The notes beneath the pieces were generated by a model. The model worked only from the letters and a program-made list of their open reading frames with translations. It did not search any database and had not been told where the DNA came from. The position numbers and the translations under genes are program-made. From Bradyrhizobium sp. CCBAU 51627 (GTDB taxonomy: Bacteria > Pseudomonadota > Alphaproteobacteria > Rhizobiales > Xanthobacteraceae), in assembly GCF_028128765.1 (NCBI RefSeq), contig NZ_LBJG01000015.1, positions 1-64,000 of the forward strand: DNA of 64,000 nucleotides. Reading direction: 5' to 3'. Positions 26,024 to 34,415 of the stretch are shown in pieces; within the stretch, counting starts at the first letter, position 1, and each line of letters starts with the position of its first letter.

Positions 26024-27523
26024 GTGTCCTTTGATCGTTCGCGTATCGCGCTGCCGGCCCTTCGTCCGAAAATCATGTCCGCCGATGATGCCGCGGCGCT
26101 GGTGCCCCACGGCGCGAATGTGGGGATGAGCGGCTTCACCGGGTCAGGGTATCCGAAAGTGGTTCCGATGGCGTTGGCGCGCCGGATCGAGCAAGCGCAT
26201 GCGCGCGGCGATCAGCTTCGGATTGGCGTGTGGACCGGTGCCTCGACCGCGCCCGAGCTCGATGGTGCGCTGGCCAAAGTCAATGGCGTCGAGCTGCGCT
26301 TGCCCTATCAGTCCGATCCAGTCACGCGCGAGCGCATCAACGCCGGCACGATGGACTACATCGACATCCATCTCAGCCATGTTGCGCAATTTGCCTGGTT
26401 CGGGTTTCTCGGCCATCTCGATGTCGCGCTGATCGAGGTCACCGCCATCCTGCCGGACGGAAGTCTGGTCCCCTCGGCCTCTGTCGGCAACAACAAGACC
26501 TGGCTGGATCAGGCCGACCGCATCATTCTCGAGGTCAATTCCGGCGTGAGCACGGCCGTGCATGGCATGCACGACATCTACTACGGCACCAGACTCCCGC
26601 CGCACCGCAAGCCCATCCCCATCATCGGGCCCGGCGACAGGATCGGCGAGACTACGTTTCGCTGCGACCCGAGCAAGGTGGTCGCCGTGGTCGAGACCCA
26701 TGCGCCCGACCGCGACACGACCTTCGCCGCACCCGATGCGACATCAAGGGCAATCGCCGGCCATATCCTGGAATTTCTAGGCCACGAGGTTCGCCACGGC
26801 CGGCTTCCGCCGGAATTGCTGCCGATCCAGTCCGGGGTCGGCAACGTCGCCAACGCCGTGATGGCGGGCCTTGAGGACGGCCCTTTTGAGCGGCTGACGG
26901 CCTACACCGAGGTATTGCAGGACGGCATGCTGAATCTGCTTCGCTCGGGCCGCATGACGCTCGCCTCCGCCACCGCATTGTCGCTCAGCGCCGGCGCAAC
27001 GAAGCAGTTCAACAGCGAAATCGACAGGCTCAAGACCAAGATCGTGCTGCGCACGCAGGAGATCTCCAACCATCCGGAGGTCATCAGGCGGCTTGGCGTC
27101 ATCGCCATGAACGGACTGATCGAGGCCGACATCTACGGCAACGTCAACTCGACTCATATTCGCGGCACCGCCATCATGAATGGTATCGGCGGCTCCGGCG
27201 ATTTCGCCCGCAACTCCTATCTCTCGATCTTCATGACGCCGTCGACCGCGAAGGGCGGATCGATCTCGGCCATCGTGCCGATGGTGACGCATGTCGACCA
27301 CACCGAGCATGACGTGCAGATCATCGTGACCGAGCATGGTCTGGCCGATCTGCGCGGCCTGTCGCCGAAGCAGCGCGCCGCAACCATCATCAGCAAGGCG
27401 GCGCATCCAGCCTTCAGGCCCGCACTCCAGGACTATTTCGATCGCGCGTGCAGGCTCTCGCCCGGAAAGCATACGCCGCATCTGCTCGACGAGGCCTTCC
27501 ATCTGATCAAATCGACGGGCTGA
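26024..27523 (+). CDS. Acetyl-CoA hydrolase/transferase family protein (succinate:acetate CoA-transferase-like)
   Basis: A 499-residue class I CoA-transferase of the Ach1/AarC/Cat1 type, which swaps CoA between acetate and succinate. Key features: the N-terminal GANVGMSGFTGSGYPKVVP, the glutamate in YTEVLQDGMLNLL that should form the CoA thioester, and the conserved SAIVPMVTHVDHTEHDVQ and EHGLADLRGLSP blocks. The GTG at 26024 is chosen because AGAGAGG lies five bases upstream; an ATG at 25988 would add 12 residues. The FNR/FixK-like box just upstream suggests induction at low oxygen, where such an enzyme can link acetate and the citric acid cycle. Confidence 0.87.
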   Translation: MSFDRSRIALPALRPKIMSADDAAALVPHGANVGMSGFTGSGYPKVVPMALARRIEQAHARGDQLRIGVWTGASTAPELDGALAKVNGVELRLPYQSDPVTRERINAGTMDYIDIHLSHVAQFAWFGFLGHLDVALIEVTAILPDGSLVPSASVGNNKTWLDQADRIILEVNSGVSTAVHGMHDIYYGTRLPPHRKPIPIIGPGDRIGETTFRCDPSKVVAVVETHAPDRDTTFAAPDATSRAIAGHILEFLGHEVRHGRLPPELLPIQSGVGNVANAVMAGLEDGPFERLTAYTEVLQDGMLNLLRSGRMTLASATALSLSAGATKQFNSEIDRLKTKIVLRTQEISNHPEVIRRLGVIAMNGLIEADIYGNVNSTHIRGTAIMNGIGGSGDFARNSYLSIFMTPSTAKGGSISAIVPMVTHVDHTEHDVQIIVTEHGLADLRGLSPKQRAATIISKAAHPAFRPALQDYFDRACRLSPGKHTPHLLDEAFHLIKSTG

Positions 27524-27540
27524 GTTCGGGCGGCCACAGC

Positions 27541-30204
27541 TCAGGCCGCCGCCGCCTGCTTCGACAGCAATTGCCTCAGCGTCGCCGCCGGCACTGCCGG
27601 GCTGAACAGCCAGCCCTGCATCTGGCTGCATCCGAGCTGGCGCAGCACCTCGCGCTGGGCTTCGGTCTCGACGCCTTCGGCGGTCGTCGCCATGTGGCGG
27701 GCGGCAGCCATGTGCACCACGGCCTGCACGATCGGAGAGGAATCCTCGGGCTCGCCGATGTCGCTGATGAAGCTGCGGTCGATCTTGATCTTGTCGAACG
27801 GGAAGCGGTGCAGATAGCTCAGCGACGAATAGCCGGTGCCGAAATCGTCGAGCGCGATGCGCACGCCGAGCTCGCGCAGCTGCTGCAGGATCGTCAGCGC
27901 CTCCTCGTCGTCGCGGATCAGCACTGTTTCGGTGATCTCGAGCTCGAGTCGTTCCGGCGCCAGGCCCGACTCGGCGAGCGCTGCGGCGACCTTCAGCGCC
28001 AGCGTCCTTGAGCGGAACTGCACCGGCGAGACGTTGACCGCGATGTGGATGCCGCCGGGCCAGGAAGCCGCCTCGAGGCAGGCCTCACTCAAGACCCATT
28101 CGCCGATCTCGCCGATCAGGCCGATGTCTTCCGCGACCGGAATGAAGTCCGCAGGCGAGACCATGCCGCGCTCCGGATGGCGCCACCTGAGCAGCGCCTC
28201 GCAGCCGGTGACGACATTGGCGGAGAGGTCGACCAGCGGCTGGTAGTGCACCTCGAACTCGCCGCGGACCAGCGCCTGGCGCAAGTCGAGCTCGAGCTGG
28301 CGGCGCTGCCGTGCCTTGGCATCGTATTCGGGCACGAAGATGCGGAAGGTGCCGCGGCCCTCCGATTTCGCGGCGTACATTGCGAGATCGGCGCGCTTGA
28401 GCAGGTCGTCGATGATGTCGCCGTGGTCGGGCGCGATCGCAATGCCGATGCTGGCATCGGTCGGGATCTCCTGGCCCTTGCAGTCGACCGGCATGCGCAG
28501 CGAGGCCAGGATCTGCTCGGCGAGCATCGTCAGTTCGGCCTGGTCATGCGTGCCGGCCTTGATGATCGCGAACTCGTCGCCTCCCAGGCGTGCCACCATA
28601 TCGTTGCCGCTGACGCAGGCGCGCAGGCGGCTCGCCACCTGGCGCAGCAATTCGTCGCCGACCTCGTGGCCGAGCGAATCGTTGACGCCCTTGAACTCGT
28701 CGACGTCGATATAGAGGATCGCAAATGGATTGCCCTGGGCAAGCTCCGCCACGCGCCGCTCCAGATGGCCGCGCATCAGCACGCGGTTGGGCAGGTCGGT
28801 CAGCGCGTCGTAATGCGCCAGATGCGCGATACGTTCGTCGGCGCGAATGCGCTCGGTGACGTCGTCATGGGTGGCAAGCCAGCCGCCGGCTGCGCCGGGC
28901 TGGTTCTTGATCTCGATCAGGCGGCCGTCGGAGGTCTCGACGATTCTGCTCTGCGTCAGGCCGACCTGGCTCAGGATCCTGTCGCAATAGGCGTCGACGT
29001 CGCCCTCGAACGAGCCGGTGTCGGCGCGATGCTGGATCACGTCGCGGAAATCGACGCCGGGCTTCACCACGTCGCTCGAGAGCCCGTACATGTCGATGTA
29101 ACGGCGGTTGCAGACGATGAGCCGCTGGTCCTGGTCGAACATCAGAAGCCCTTGCGTCATCGTGTTCATCGCGGTGTCGAGCTGCTCTTTTTCCAGAGCG
29201 AGCCGGCGCGTCATCTGGCGGAAGATCAGGAACAGCGTCAGCACCAGCAGGCCGATCGACACGACCGCCACCGCGACGAAGAACCTGGTTTGGGTGCGCC
29301 AGGTGGCGAGTGTCGCGTCCAGCGATTTGGTGGCGACCACGACCAGCGGCTCGCCGGTCAGCATGCGGGAGGCGACGAGCCGGTCCTTGCCATCCATCGG
29401 GCTCGTGAGCTCGGTCGTGACGTAGCTGCGCTCGAACACGGCCTTCTGCTCGGCCGAGCCCGTGCGATAGTTCCGCCCGATCATGCCGTCGACATGCGGG
29501 ATCCGTGCTAACAGCTGGCCGTTCTGGTGATGCATTGCGATCGAGGAGTCCTCGCCGAGCCCTGTCGAGGTGAAGAAGGATTCGAGCTGCTCCGGCGTAA
29601 TGGCGCGCGACACCAGGCCGAGGAACTCACCATGCGGACCCGACACCCGCCGCGCGAACACGATTGCCGGACCATTGCCGAGGCGGCCGGGCACGACCTC
29701 GACCTCTTCCTGTGCGGCGGGATCGTTCTTGAGGCGGTTGAAATAGCCGCGATCCGACACCGAGATATCGCCGACGGGCCAGCGCCGCGACGAGTTGATC
29801 AGCACGCCGTTGGAATCGAATACATTGGCGCCGGCGACGTCCGACCAGCCGCTGGCCTTGCTGCGCAGCACCTCGTGCATCGCGAGAGTGCCCATCTCGC
29901 TGCGGAACACGTCCGCGGACTCGATGCCATGGCTTTCGAGTTCCGCGATGATGCTCTTCTGCAGCACCGCAAAATCCTCGAACTCGCGGTCGAAATGGCG
30001 GGCGAGCAGGCGGACCGAGCTTTCCAGGCTGTCTCGGCCGCTTTCGATCGCGTTCTGGCGGAAGCGGTCGACGGTGAGCCCGGTGCCGATCGCCATCGCC
30101 GCCATCAGCACGAAGCCGCCGACGATCAGCCACGTCAGCGGCGCGCTGCGCCAGCGCCGAAGCAGCGCGCGCAGTCGCGCGGTCCATCGAATTGATGTGC
30201 CCAT
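27541..30204 (-). CDS. Membrane GGDEF-EAL protein with Cache and PAS sensors (cyclic di-GMP turnover)
   Basis: An 887-residue protein. Membrane helices at about 22-44 and 307-328 bracket a periplasmic Cache-type sensor. A PAS domain (about 345-450) leads to GGDEF (LGGDEF at about 540-545, intact) and EAL (CEALLRW at 678-684, with later ITET, ALDDFGTGYSS, KIKIDRSF and TTAEGVET residues for metal and catalysis). Both activities therefore look possible: cyclic di-GMP synthesis and breakdown. The inhibitory RxxD site before GGDEF reads SGND, so product inhibition may be absent. It is convergent with the CoA-transferase, 17 bases apart. Confidence 0.93.
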   Translation of the reverse strand: MGTSIRWTARLRALLRRWRSAPLTWLIVGGFVLMAAMAIGTGLTVDRFRQNAIESGRDSLESSVRLLARHFDREFEDFAVLQKSIIAELESHGIESADVFRSEMGTLAMHEVLRSKASGWSDVAGANVFDSNGVLINSSRRWPVGDISVSDRGYFNRLKNDPAAQEEVEVVPGRLGNGPAIVFARRVSGPHGEFLGLVSRAITPEQLESFFTSTGLGEDSSIAMHHQNGQLLARIPHVDGMIGRNYRTGSAEQKAVFERSYVTTELTSPMDGKDRLVASRMLTGEPLVVVATKSLDATLATWRTQTRFFVAVAVVSIGLLVLTLFLIFRQMTRRLALEKEQLDTAMNTMTQGLLMFDQDQRLIVCNRRYIDMYGLSSDVVKPGVDFRDVIQHRADTGSFEGDVDAYCDRILSQVGLTQSRIVETSDGRLIEIKNQPGAAGGWLATHDDVTERIRADERIAHLAHYDALTDLPNRVLMRGHLERRVAELAQGNPFAILYIDVDEFKGVNDSLGHEVGDELLRQVASRLRACVSGNDMVARLGGDEFAIIKAGTHDQAELTMLAEQILASLRMPVDCKGQEIPTDASIGIAIAPDHGDIIDDLLKRADLAMYAAKSEGRGTFRIFVPEYDAKARQRRQLELDLRQALVRGEFEVHYQPLVDLSANVVTGCEALLRWRHPERGMVSPADFIPVAEDIGLIGEIGEWVLSEACLEAASWPGGIHIAVNVSPVQFRSRTLALKVAAALAESGLAPERLELEITETVLIRDDEEALTILQQLRELGVRIALDDFGTGYSSLSYLHRFPFDKIKIDRSFISDIGEPEDSSPIVQAVVHMAAARHMATTAEGVETEAQREVLRQLGCSQMQGWLFSPAVPAATLRQLLSKQAAAA

Positions 30205-30327
30205 CCCGTCCTCCCGTGGGATGCAGGATGCCGCAAAACCGACAAGACCGGGTTACCAGCGAAGGTTAGGGAACTATGAATCGGAACAAAATCAGGCAGT
30301 TGGTACCTGCGGGTTCCGCAGCCGCTT

Positions 30328-31032
30328 TCACTCCCGCTTCACTTCCCATTTCAGCGCCTCTGCATTCTCCTTGGCGAAGGTCTCCGGCACGTCGAATCTC
30401 CCGGTCTGGAGGTCATAGCGGCATCGCCAGCCGCCCAGCCCCTTCATCACGGTGTTCTTCGGATGCCTGTCGTATTCGCCGCCGAGCCCGATCACGAGGT
30501 AGCGGTTGTTGGGCCAGTTCATGCCGAGCTCTCGATAGGCGTCCTCTGTGCCTTCCAGGAGATTGGCCGATATGTGGAAGTCGAGCTTGGCGAAGTGCTT
30601 CGTCTCCGGCCGGCCGTAGAAATAGGCCCAGGCGAGATCGCCGAGGGACTTCTTCTTCGTCGCGCTGACGAAGGCGCCGTTCTCGAGATGGTAGAGAAAC
30701 AGGTCCTGCTCGCCCGAGCCGGTCTTCTGCATCCGCACCAGCCATTGCGAGTCCGCCGTGAAGCGGAAGAACGCGCCATAACCCTGCTCGGGTTTCAGTT
30801 CCGTCAACTGGTCGCCGCGCCGCGACCAGACCTGCCACTTGACGTCAAAAAGATCGTCGCTGTCCTTCATATACTGCTCGAGCCGGGTCGCGCCGTCGGG
30901 CGAGGTGAAGGCGAGATCGGGATTGTCTGTCAGGACGAAGCCCGGCGGCGGGCCGGAGGCGGCCAGCGTGGGCGAGGCGGCGAGCATCAGGGCAAGCGCC
31001 AGCCATGGCGCGGCGCGGCAAAATGCGGTCAT
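30328..31032 (-). CDS. Secreted hypothetical protein (234 aa)
   Basis: The first 25 residues (CRAAPWLALALMLAASPTLAA) are a clear signal peptide, so the product is exported. The mature part shows beta-strand-like stretches with aromatic residues (EQGYGAFFRFTADSQWLVRM, GDLAWAYFYGRPE, GGWRCRYDLQTGRFDVPETF). No cysteine pair or lipobox. I do not recognise the family. It is divergent from the LysM gene and upstream, in the same direction, of the GGDEF-EAL gene. Confidence 0.75.
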   Translation of the reverse strand: MTAFCRAAPWLALALMLAASPTLAASGPPPGFVLTDNPDLAFTSPDGATRLEQYMKDSDDLFDVKWQVWSRRGDQLTELKPEQGYGAFFRFTADSQWLVRMQKTGSGEQDLFLYHLENGAFVSATKKKSLGDLAWAYFYGRPETKHFAKLDFHISANLLEGTEDAYRELGMNWPNNRYLVIGLGGEYDRHPKNTVMKGLGGWRCRYDLQTGRFDVPETFAKENAEALKWEVKRE

Positions 31033-31204
31033 GATGAAATTCCTAAAAAATGGCCGCCAAGATTGGTCGCAATGCGGCCTCGCTCATTTGACGCCGACAG
31101 GGCCAGCCCGGTTCATCCCTTCGACCGACTTGCTGCCGGTGTGAAAACGGCGCAATTTGCGCCGGTTGATTTGCGCCGAGTTCTTGATCAAGGTTTGAGG
31201 ACGG

Positions 31205-32326
31205 ATGATCACCGTATCCAAGGCCATCATTGCATTCTGTCTGCTCGCGGTAGCCGGCACCGTGCTGGTGATCGGCCCGACCGAGCTGCGCCACATGCTG
31301 CCGGGCGGGGCGAGCACCGAGGTCGCCGTAGCCGCCAAGCCCGAAAGCAAGCCGGAGGCGAAGGTCGAAGCCAAGGCTGAAGCCAAGGCTGGGGTGAAGG
31401 TCGAACCCAAGACCGAGCCCAAGACCGAACCCAAGACCGAGCTCAAGGCTGAATCGAAGATCGAGCCCAAAGCGGAGTCGAAGGTTGAAGAACCGAAGCT
31501 CGCTGCGGCTGCACCACCCGCGCCGTCCGCCCCGCCTGCGGCGGCCAACGCGCCGAAGGCAGATGCGCTGACCGAAACGAACAAGCAGGTCACGGCGCTG
31601 GCCGACGTCGCACCGGTGAAGCCGCAGCCTTCACTTGCGGACACTGGTCCTCGTTTCGACGTCGCGCGCGTCGATGATCATGGCGAGGCAGCCGTGATTG
31701 CAGGCCAGGCCGCACCGGGCGCCAAGGTGGAGCTGCTGCGCGATGGCCAGCCGCTCGACAGTGTGGTGGCCGATGCGTCGGGCCAGTTCGTCATGACTCC
31801 GCCAAAGCTTCCCGCCGGCAGCTATGAGCTGGCGCTGCGCGCCAGGGCGCCCGACGGCACCGTCACGCAGTCCAGCCGCACCATGCCGGTGACGATCGCC
31901 GAAGCGGCGCCGCCGCCGGCGCGGATCACACCCGTCGCGAAGCAGGAAGCAAAGCCGGACGCAAAGCCTGACAAATCGGACGTCGTCGCTGCCCTGCCGG
32001 CGCCGCGTCTCGCCGCGACGCCGGAGCGATCAGCGGTTCGGCCCCGCATGATGGGCGCGCCCAAACCCAAGTCCATGGCGCGCGTGCCAGCGGCGAGTCC
32101 GACGGTCGCATCGGCATCGCCGGCGGACGCTCTCGCCACCGGGACGGTCGAGGCCGGCAGCAGCCGGGTGATTTCCCGCGGCGACAGCCTCTGGGCGCTG
32201 AGCCGTCTCGCCTATGGCGATGGCGCGCGCTACGCCGTGATCTTTAACGCCAACCGCGAGAAGATCCACAATCCCAATCTGATCTATCCCGGCCAGACCG
32301 TCGTGGTGCCGCAAAAGGCGCAGTGA
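31205..32326 (+). CDS. LysM peptidoglycan-binding protein with Lys/Glu/Pro repeats
   Basis: A 373-residue envelope protein. An N-terminal hydrophobic segment (KAIIAFCLLAVAGTVLVIG) anchors or exports it. Residues about 40-100 are low-complexity repeats of the form (K-x-E-x/K-P), such as KPESKPEAKVEAKAEAK and three consecutive PKTE units. A probable Ig-like domain follows (about 150-235, AAPGAKVELLRDGQPL...SYELALRARAPDGT). The C-terminus is a LysM domain (ISRGDSLWALSRLAYGDGARYAVIFNANREKI ... NPNLIYPGQTVVVP), which binds peptidoglycan. The charged repeat may span the periplasm as an extended stalk. Confidence 0.87.
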   Translation: MITVSKAIIAFCLLAVAGTVLVIGPTELRHMLPGGASTEVAVAAKPESKPEAKVEAKAEAKAGVKVEPKTEPKTEPKTELKAESKIEPKAESKVEEPKLAAAAPPAPSAPPAAANAPKADALTETNKQVTALADVAPVKPQPSLADTGPRFDVARVDDHGEAAVIAGQAAPGAKVELLRDGQPLDSVVADASGQFVMTPPKLPAGSYELALRARAPDGTVTQSSRTMPVTIAEAAPPPARITPVAKQEAKPDAKPDKSDVVAALPAPRLAATPERSAVRPRMMGAPKPKSMARVPAASPTVASASPADALATGTVEAGSSRVISRGDSLWALSRLAYGDGARYAVIFNANREKIHNPNLIYPGQTVVVPQKAQ

Positions 32327-32332
32327 GCGGTC

Positions 32333-32428
32333 GTCATTCGGGGGGCGTCGCGAAGCGACGAGCTATCTATTCGTCGCCGTTGCTCGATGGATTTCGGGCT
32401 CGCGCCAGACGGCGCGCCCCGGAATGAT
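32333..32428. repeat. Palindromic intergenic repeat, family B copy 2
   Basis: Second copy of the element at 10017-10122: left end GTCATTCGGGG, hairpin CGTCGC-GAA-GCGACG, then GATGGATTTCGGGCTCGCGCC and the right end GGCGCGCCCCGGAATGA. It directly follows the LysM gene and could end or protect its message. Confidence 0.7.
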
Positions 32429-32584
32429 GAGCGACCACGATGTGCCACAGGCCCGCAGGCCCCGCCGCGATGATGCCCCACATGTCTGCGACGCTTTAAT
32501 CGTCCCGTCGCGGAACAATCGGTTCCCTCGCGAGTCTGCTTCCTGTGACGTGATGCGCGCTTGGCACGGGAGGAGGGCCGAGAG

Positions 32585-33886
32585 GTGGTCGATGCAGCGG
32601 GCAGGTCGGTAACCACACCGAGATCACGCTTGAGGCTCGCGCTGACCGGCGCTGTGCTGGTGCTTCTGACAGTGTTGCTGCCTGATACGGCCCAGGCGCA
32701 GTTCGGATTCCGCGGCGGACCGCTCGGCGTCGCGCGCTTTGCAGTCGGCCATATCATCGGCCTGTCTCGGCTGCGCCACGCCCGCATGGCAGTGCACGGC
32801 AGCCGCTATCGCTCCGCGGCGCTGCGGTCGGAGGACCCGCGCGGCGGCGAACGCGGCCGGCCCGCCAACCCCTACGTCCTGCGCGCCGCGCTGACGGCGC
32901 AGGCTGCGCTCTCGGGCTGGCACGGCGGCCGCCGCCCGCAAGGCTGGTGGCGCCATCCCGACGGCAGCTATGGCTGGATCGGTCCCGTGTTCTGGCCGTT
33001 CGCGCATGACGATCTCACCACTGCGGTGATCTATGGCGATACCACCAGCCTCTCGCTCTATGGCTATGGCGATATCTATGCCGCGATCTTCGCGCCCTAT
33101 GCGGCGCCGGAGCTTGCCGCCTACACCGCGCCGCAAGGCCGTCATGCGCGACGCGTGCCGTCGGCGGAGGTGGTTTGTGACAGCAGCGACACCGGCGGCC
33201 TGCCCGTCGACCGCATCGCGAGCGCCGTGCAGCCGAACGAGATGCAGCGCAGCGCGCTCGATGAGCTCGCAGCGGCCTGGACGAGCGCGCGCGACACCAT
33301 CCGCGCCTCCTGCCCGGCGCAGGCGCCCACCAATGCGGCCGAGCGCATCAGTGTGATGCAGGCCCGCCTCGATGCGATGATCAAGGCCACGGACGCCCTG
33401 ATGCAGCCGCTGACGACATTCGTCGACCTGCTCGATGACGGCCAGAAAGCAAAACTCGACTCGCTGGCCAGGGAACGCCAGGCGGCGCTTGCTTCGGCTC
33501 AGCACAAGGACGCGCAGGCGGCCAAAGCCTGCGATCCCAACTACGATCCCCGCTACGACGTGCAAGCCGAGCGCCAGTACGAGCAGCTCGTGCAGCAGCA
33601 ATGGCCCACTGAGGCGATTGCCTCCACGCTGAAGCTCGACGACACCGGACGCGCCCGCCTCGACGTGCTCCAGGACACCACGCTCCGCACCATGGAGACG
33701 CTGAGTTCCTGCCCGATGAAGCCGGAAGCAACCCCGCAGGCCCGCCTCGCCGCGGTGAAGACGCGGCTCCAGACGATGCAGCAGGCGGTGGGTGGCGTCG
33801 CCGACGCGCTCGACGATTTTGAATTCGATCTGAGCGACGAGCAGAAGGCCGCATTCGAGGCGATCGGGCCGAAGCGGGGGGCGTGA
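32585..33886 (+). CDS. Spy/CpxP-like (LTXXQ-motif) periplasmic protein
   Basis: A protein of about 433 residues with a signal sequence (LRLALTGAVLVLLTVLLPDTAQA). The N-terminal part has an unusual Gly/Trp/Tyr-rich stretch (GWHGGRRPQGWWRHPDGSYGWIGPVFWPF, SLSLYGYGDIYAAIF). The C-terminal two thirds contain two helical Spy/CpxP-type repeats with LTXXQ-like positions (LLDDGQKAKLDSL, DLSDEQKAAFEAI) and paired cysteines, as in related proteins that bind unfolded envelope proteins or metals. The start is the GTG at 32585, preceded by GGAGGAGG; its exact choice is less sure. Role in envelope stress is inferred from the family. Confidence 0.75.
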   Translation: MVDAAGRSVTTPRSRLRLALTGAVLVLLTVLLPDTAQAQFGFRGGPLGVARFAVGHIIGLSRLRHARMAVHGSRYRSAALRSEDPRGGERGRPANPYVLRAALTAQAALSGWHGGRRPQGWWRHPDGSYGWIGPVFWPFAHDDLTTAVIYGDTTSLSLYGYGDIYAAIFAPYAAPELAAYTAPQGRHARRVPSAEVVCDSSDTGGLPVDRIASAVQPNEMQRSALDELAAAWTSARDTIRASCPAQAPTNAAERISVMQARLDAMIKATDALMQPLTTFVDLLDDGQKAKLDSLARERQAALASAQHKDAQAAKACDPNYDPRYDVQAERQYEQLVQQQWPTEAIASTLKLDDTGRARLDVLQDTTLRTMETLSSCPMKPEATPQARLAAVKTRLQTMQQAVGGVADALDDFEFDLSDEQKAAFEAIGPKRGA

Positions 33887-33889
33887 TCA

Positions 33890-34091
33890 CCCGCTCGCCC
33901 GGTCGAATTTCATATTCTTGCGCGTCGCCGCCATCAAAGCCGTGCATCAGCGGATAGCCGGTGACGGAATCGAAGGGCCATTGCCCGCTGCTGATGGCTG
34001 GCGGCAGGCCAAACACCCAGCCATGATCGCGCGCGCGGTCAGCGGGGCGGTCCAGCAAATCATACGCACGCGACGGCAAGGCAAATGGCAC
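33890..34091 (-). pseudogene. Possible remnant of a conserved protein
   Basis: A minus-strand frame beginning MPFALPSRAYDLLDRPADRA and continuing FGLPPAISSGQWPFDSVTGYPLMHGF has the composition of a real protein N-terminus, with coding-like codons. After about 65 residues the sense is lost and the frame runs into the 3' end of the CpxP-like gene. I read it as a truncated copy of an unidentified family. The evidence is compositional and weak. Confidence 0.3.
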
Positions 34092-34415
34092 GGGTCTCTC
34101 CCATCCGAAATTTCGGCCTCGCCATTGAGGCGAGGGTTAGTCGTGGGGAGGAGCAATGTGTTCGTGGGTCAGGCGCCCGAATCGCGCGACAATCTCTGCC
34201 TTCGCCGGGACGGCTGTAACTTGCGGATTTCACGTATGTCAGAAGTCGGGGTGAGAGATCAGGCGTAAAAACCGATGATGCCATTCTGCCAGTGTTTTGC
34301 CCGACGCGTCAAAGCAAATTTCGTAAAATCCGCATAAAGTCAAAACTTCGCAATGCCGCCAGCACCTTGGCTACTGTGCATGGGGTTGTTTTCAACTTTT
34401 TGTTTTAGCCAGCCG
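34092..34415. other. AT-richer intergenic region
   Basis: About 320 bases without a supportable gene. The right part (34270-34410) is distinctly AT-richer than its neighbours and contains GTTTTGCCCGACGCGTCAAA and a stretch near TGCATGGGGTTGTTTTC; it looks like a dispersed intergenic repeat but only one copy is present in this window. Confidence 0.35.
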
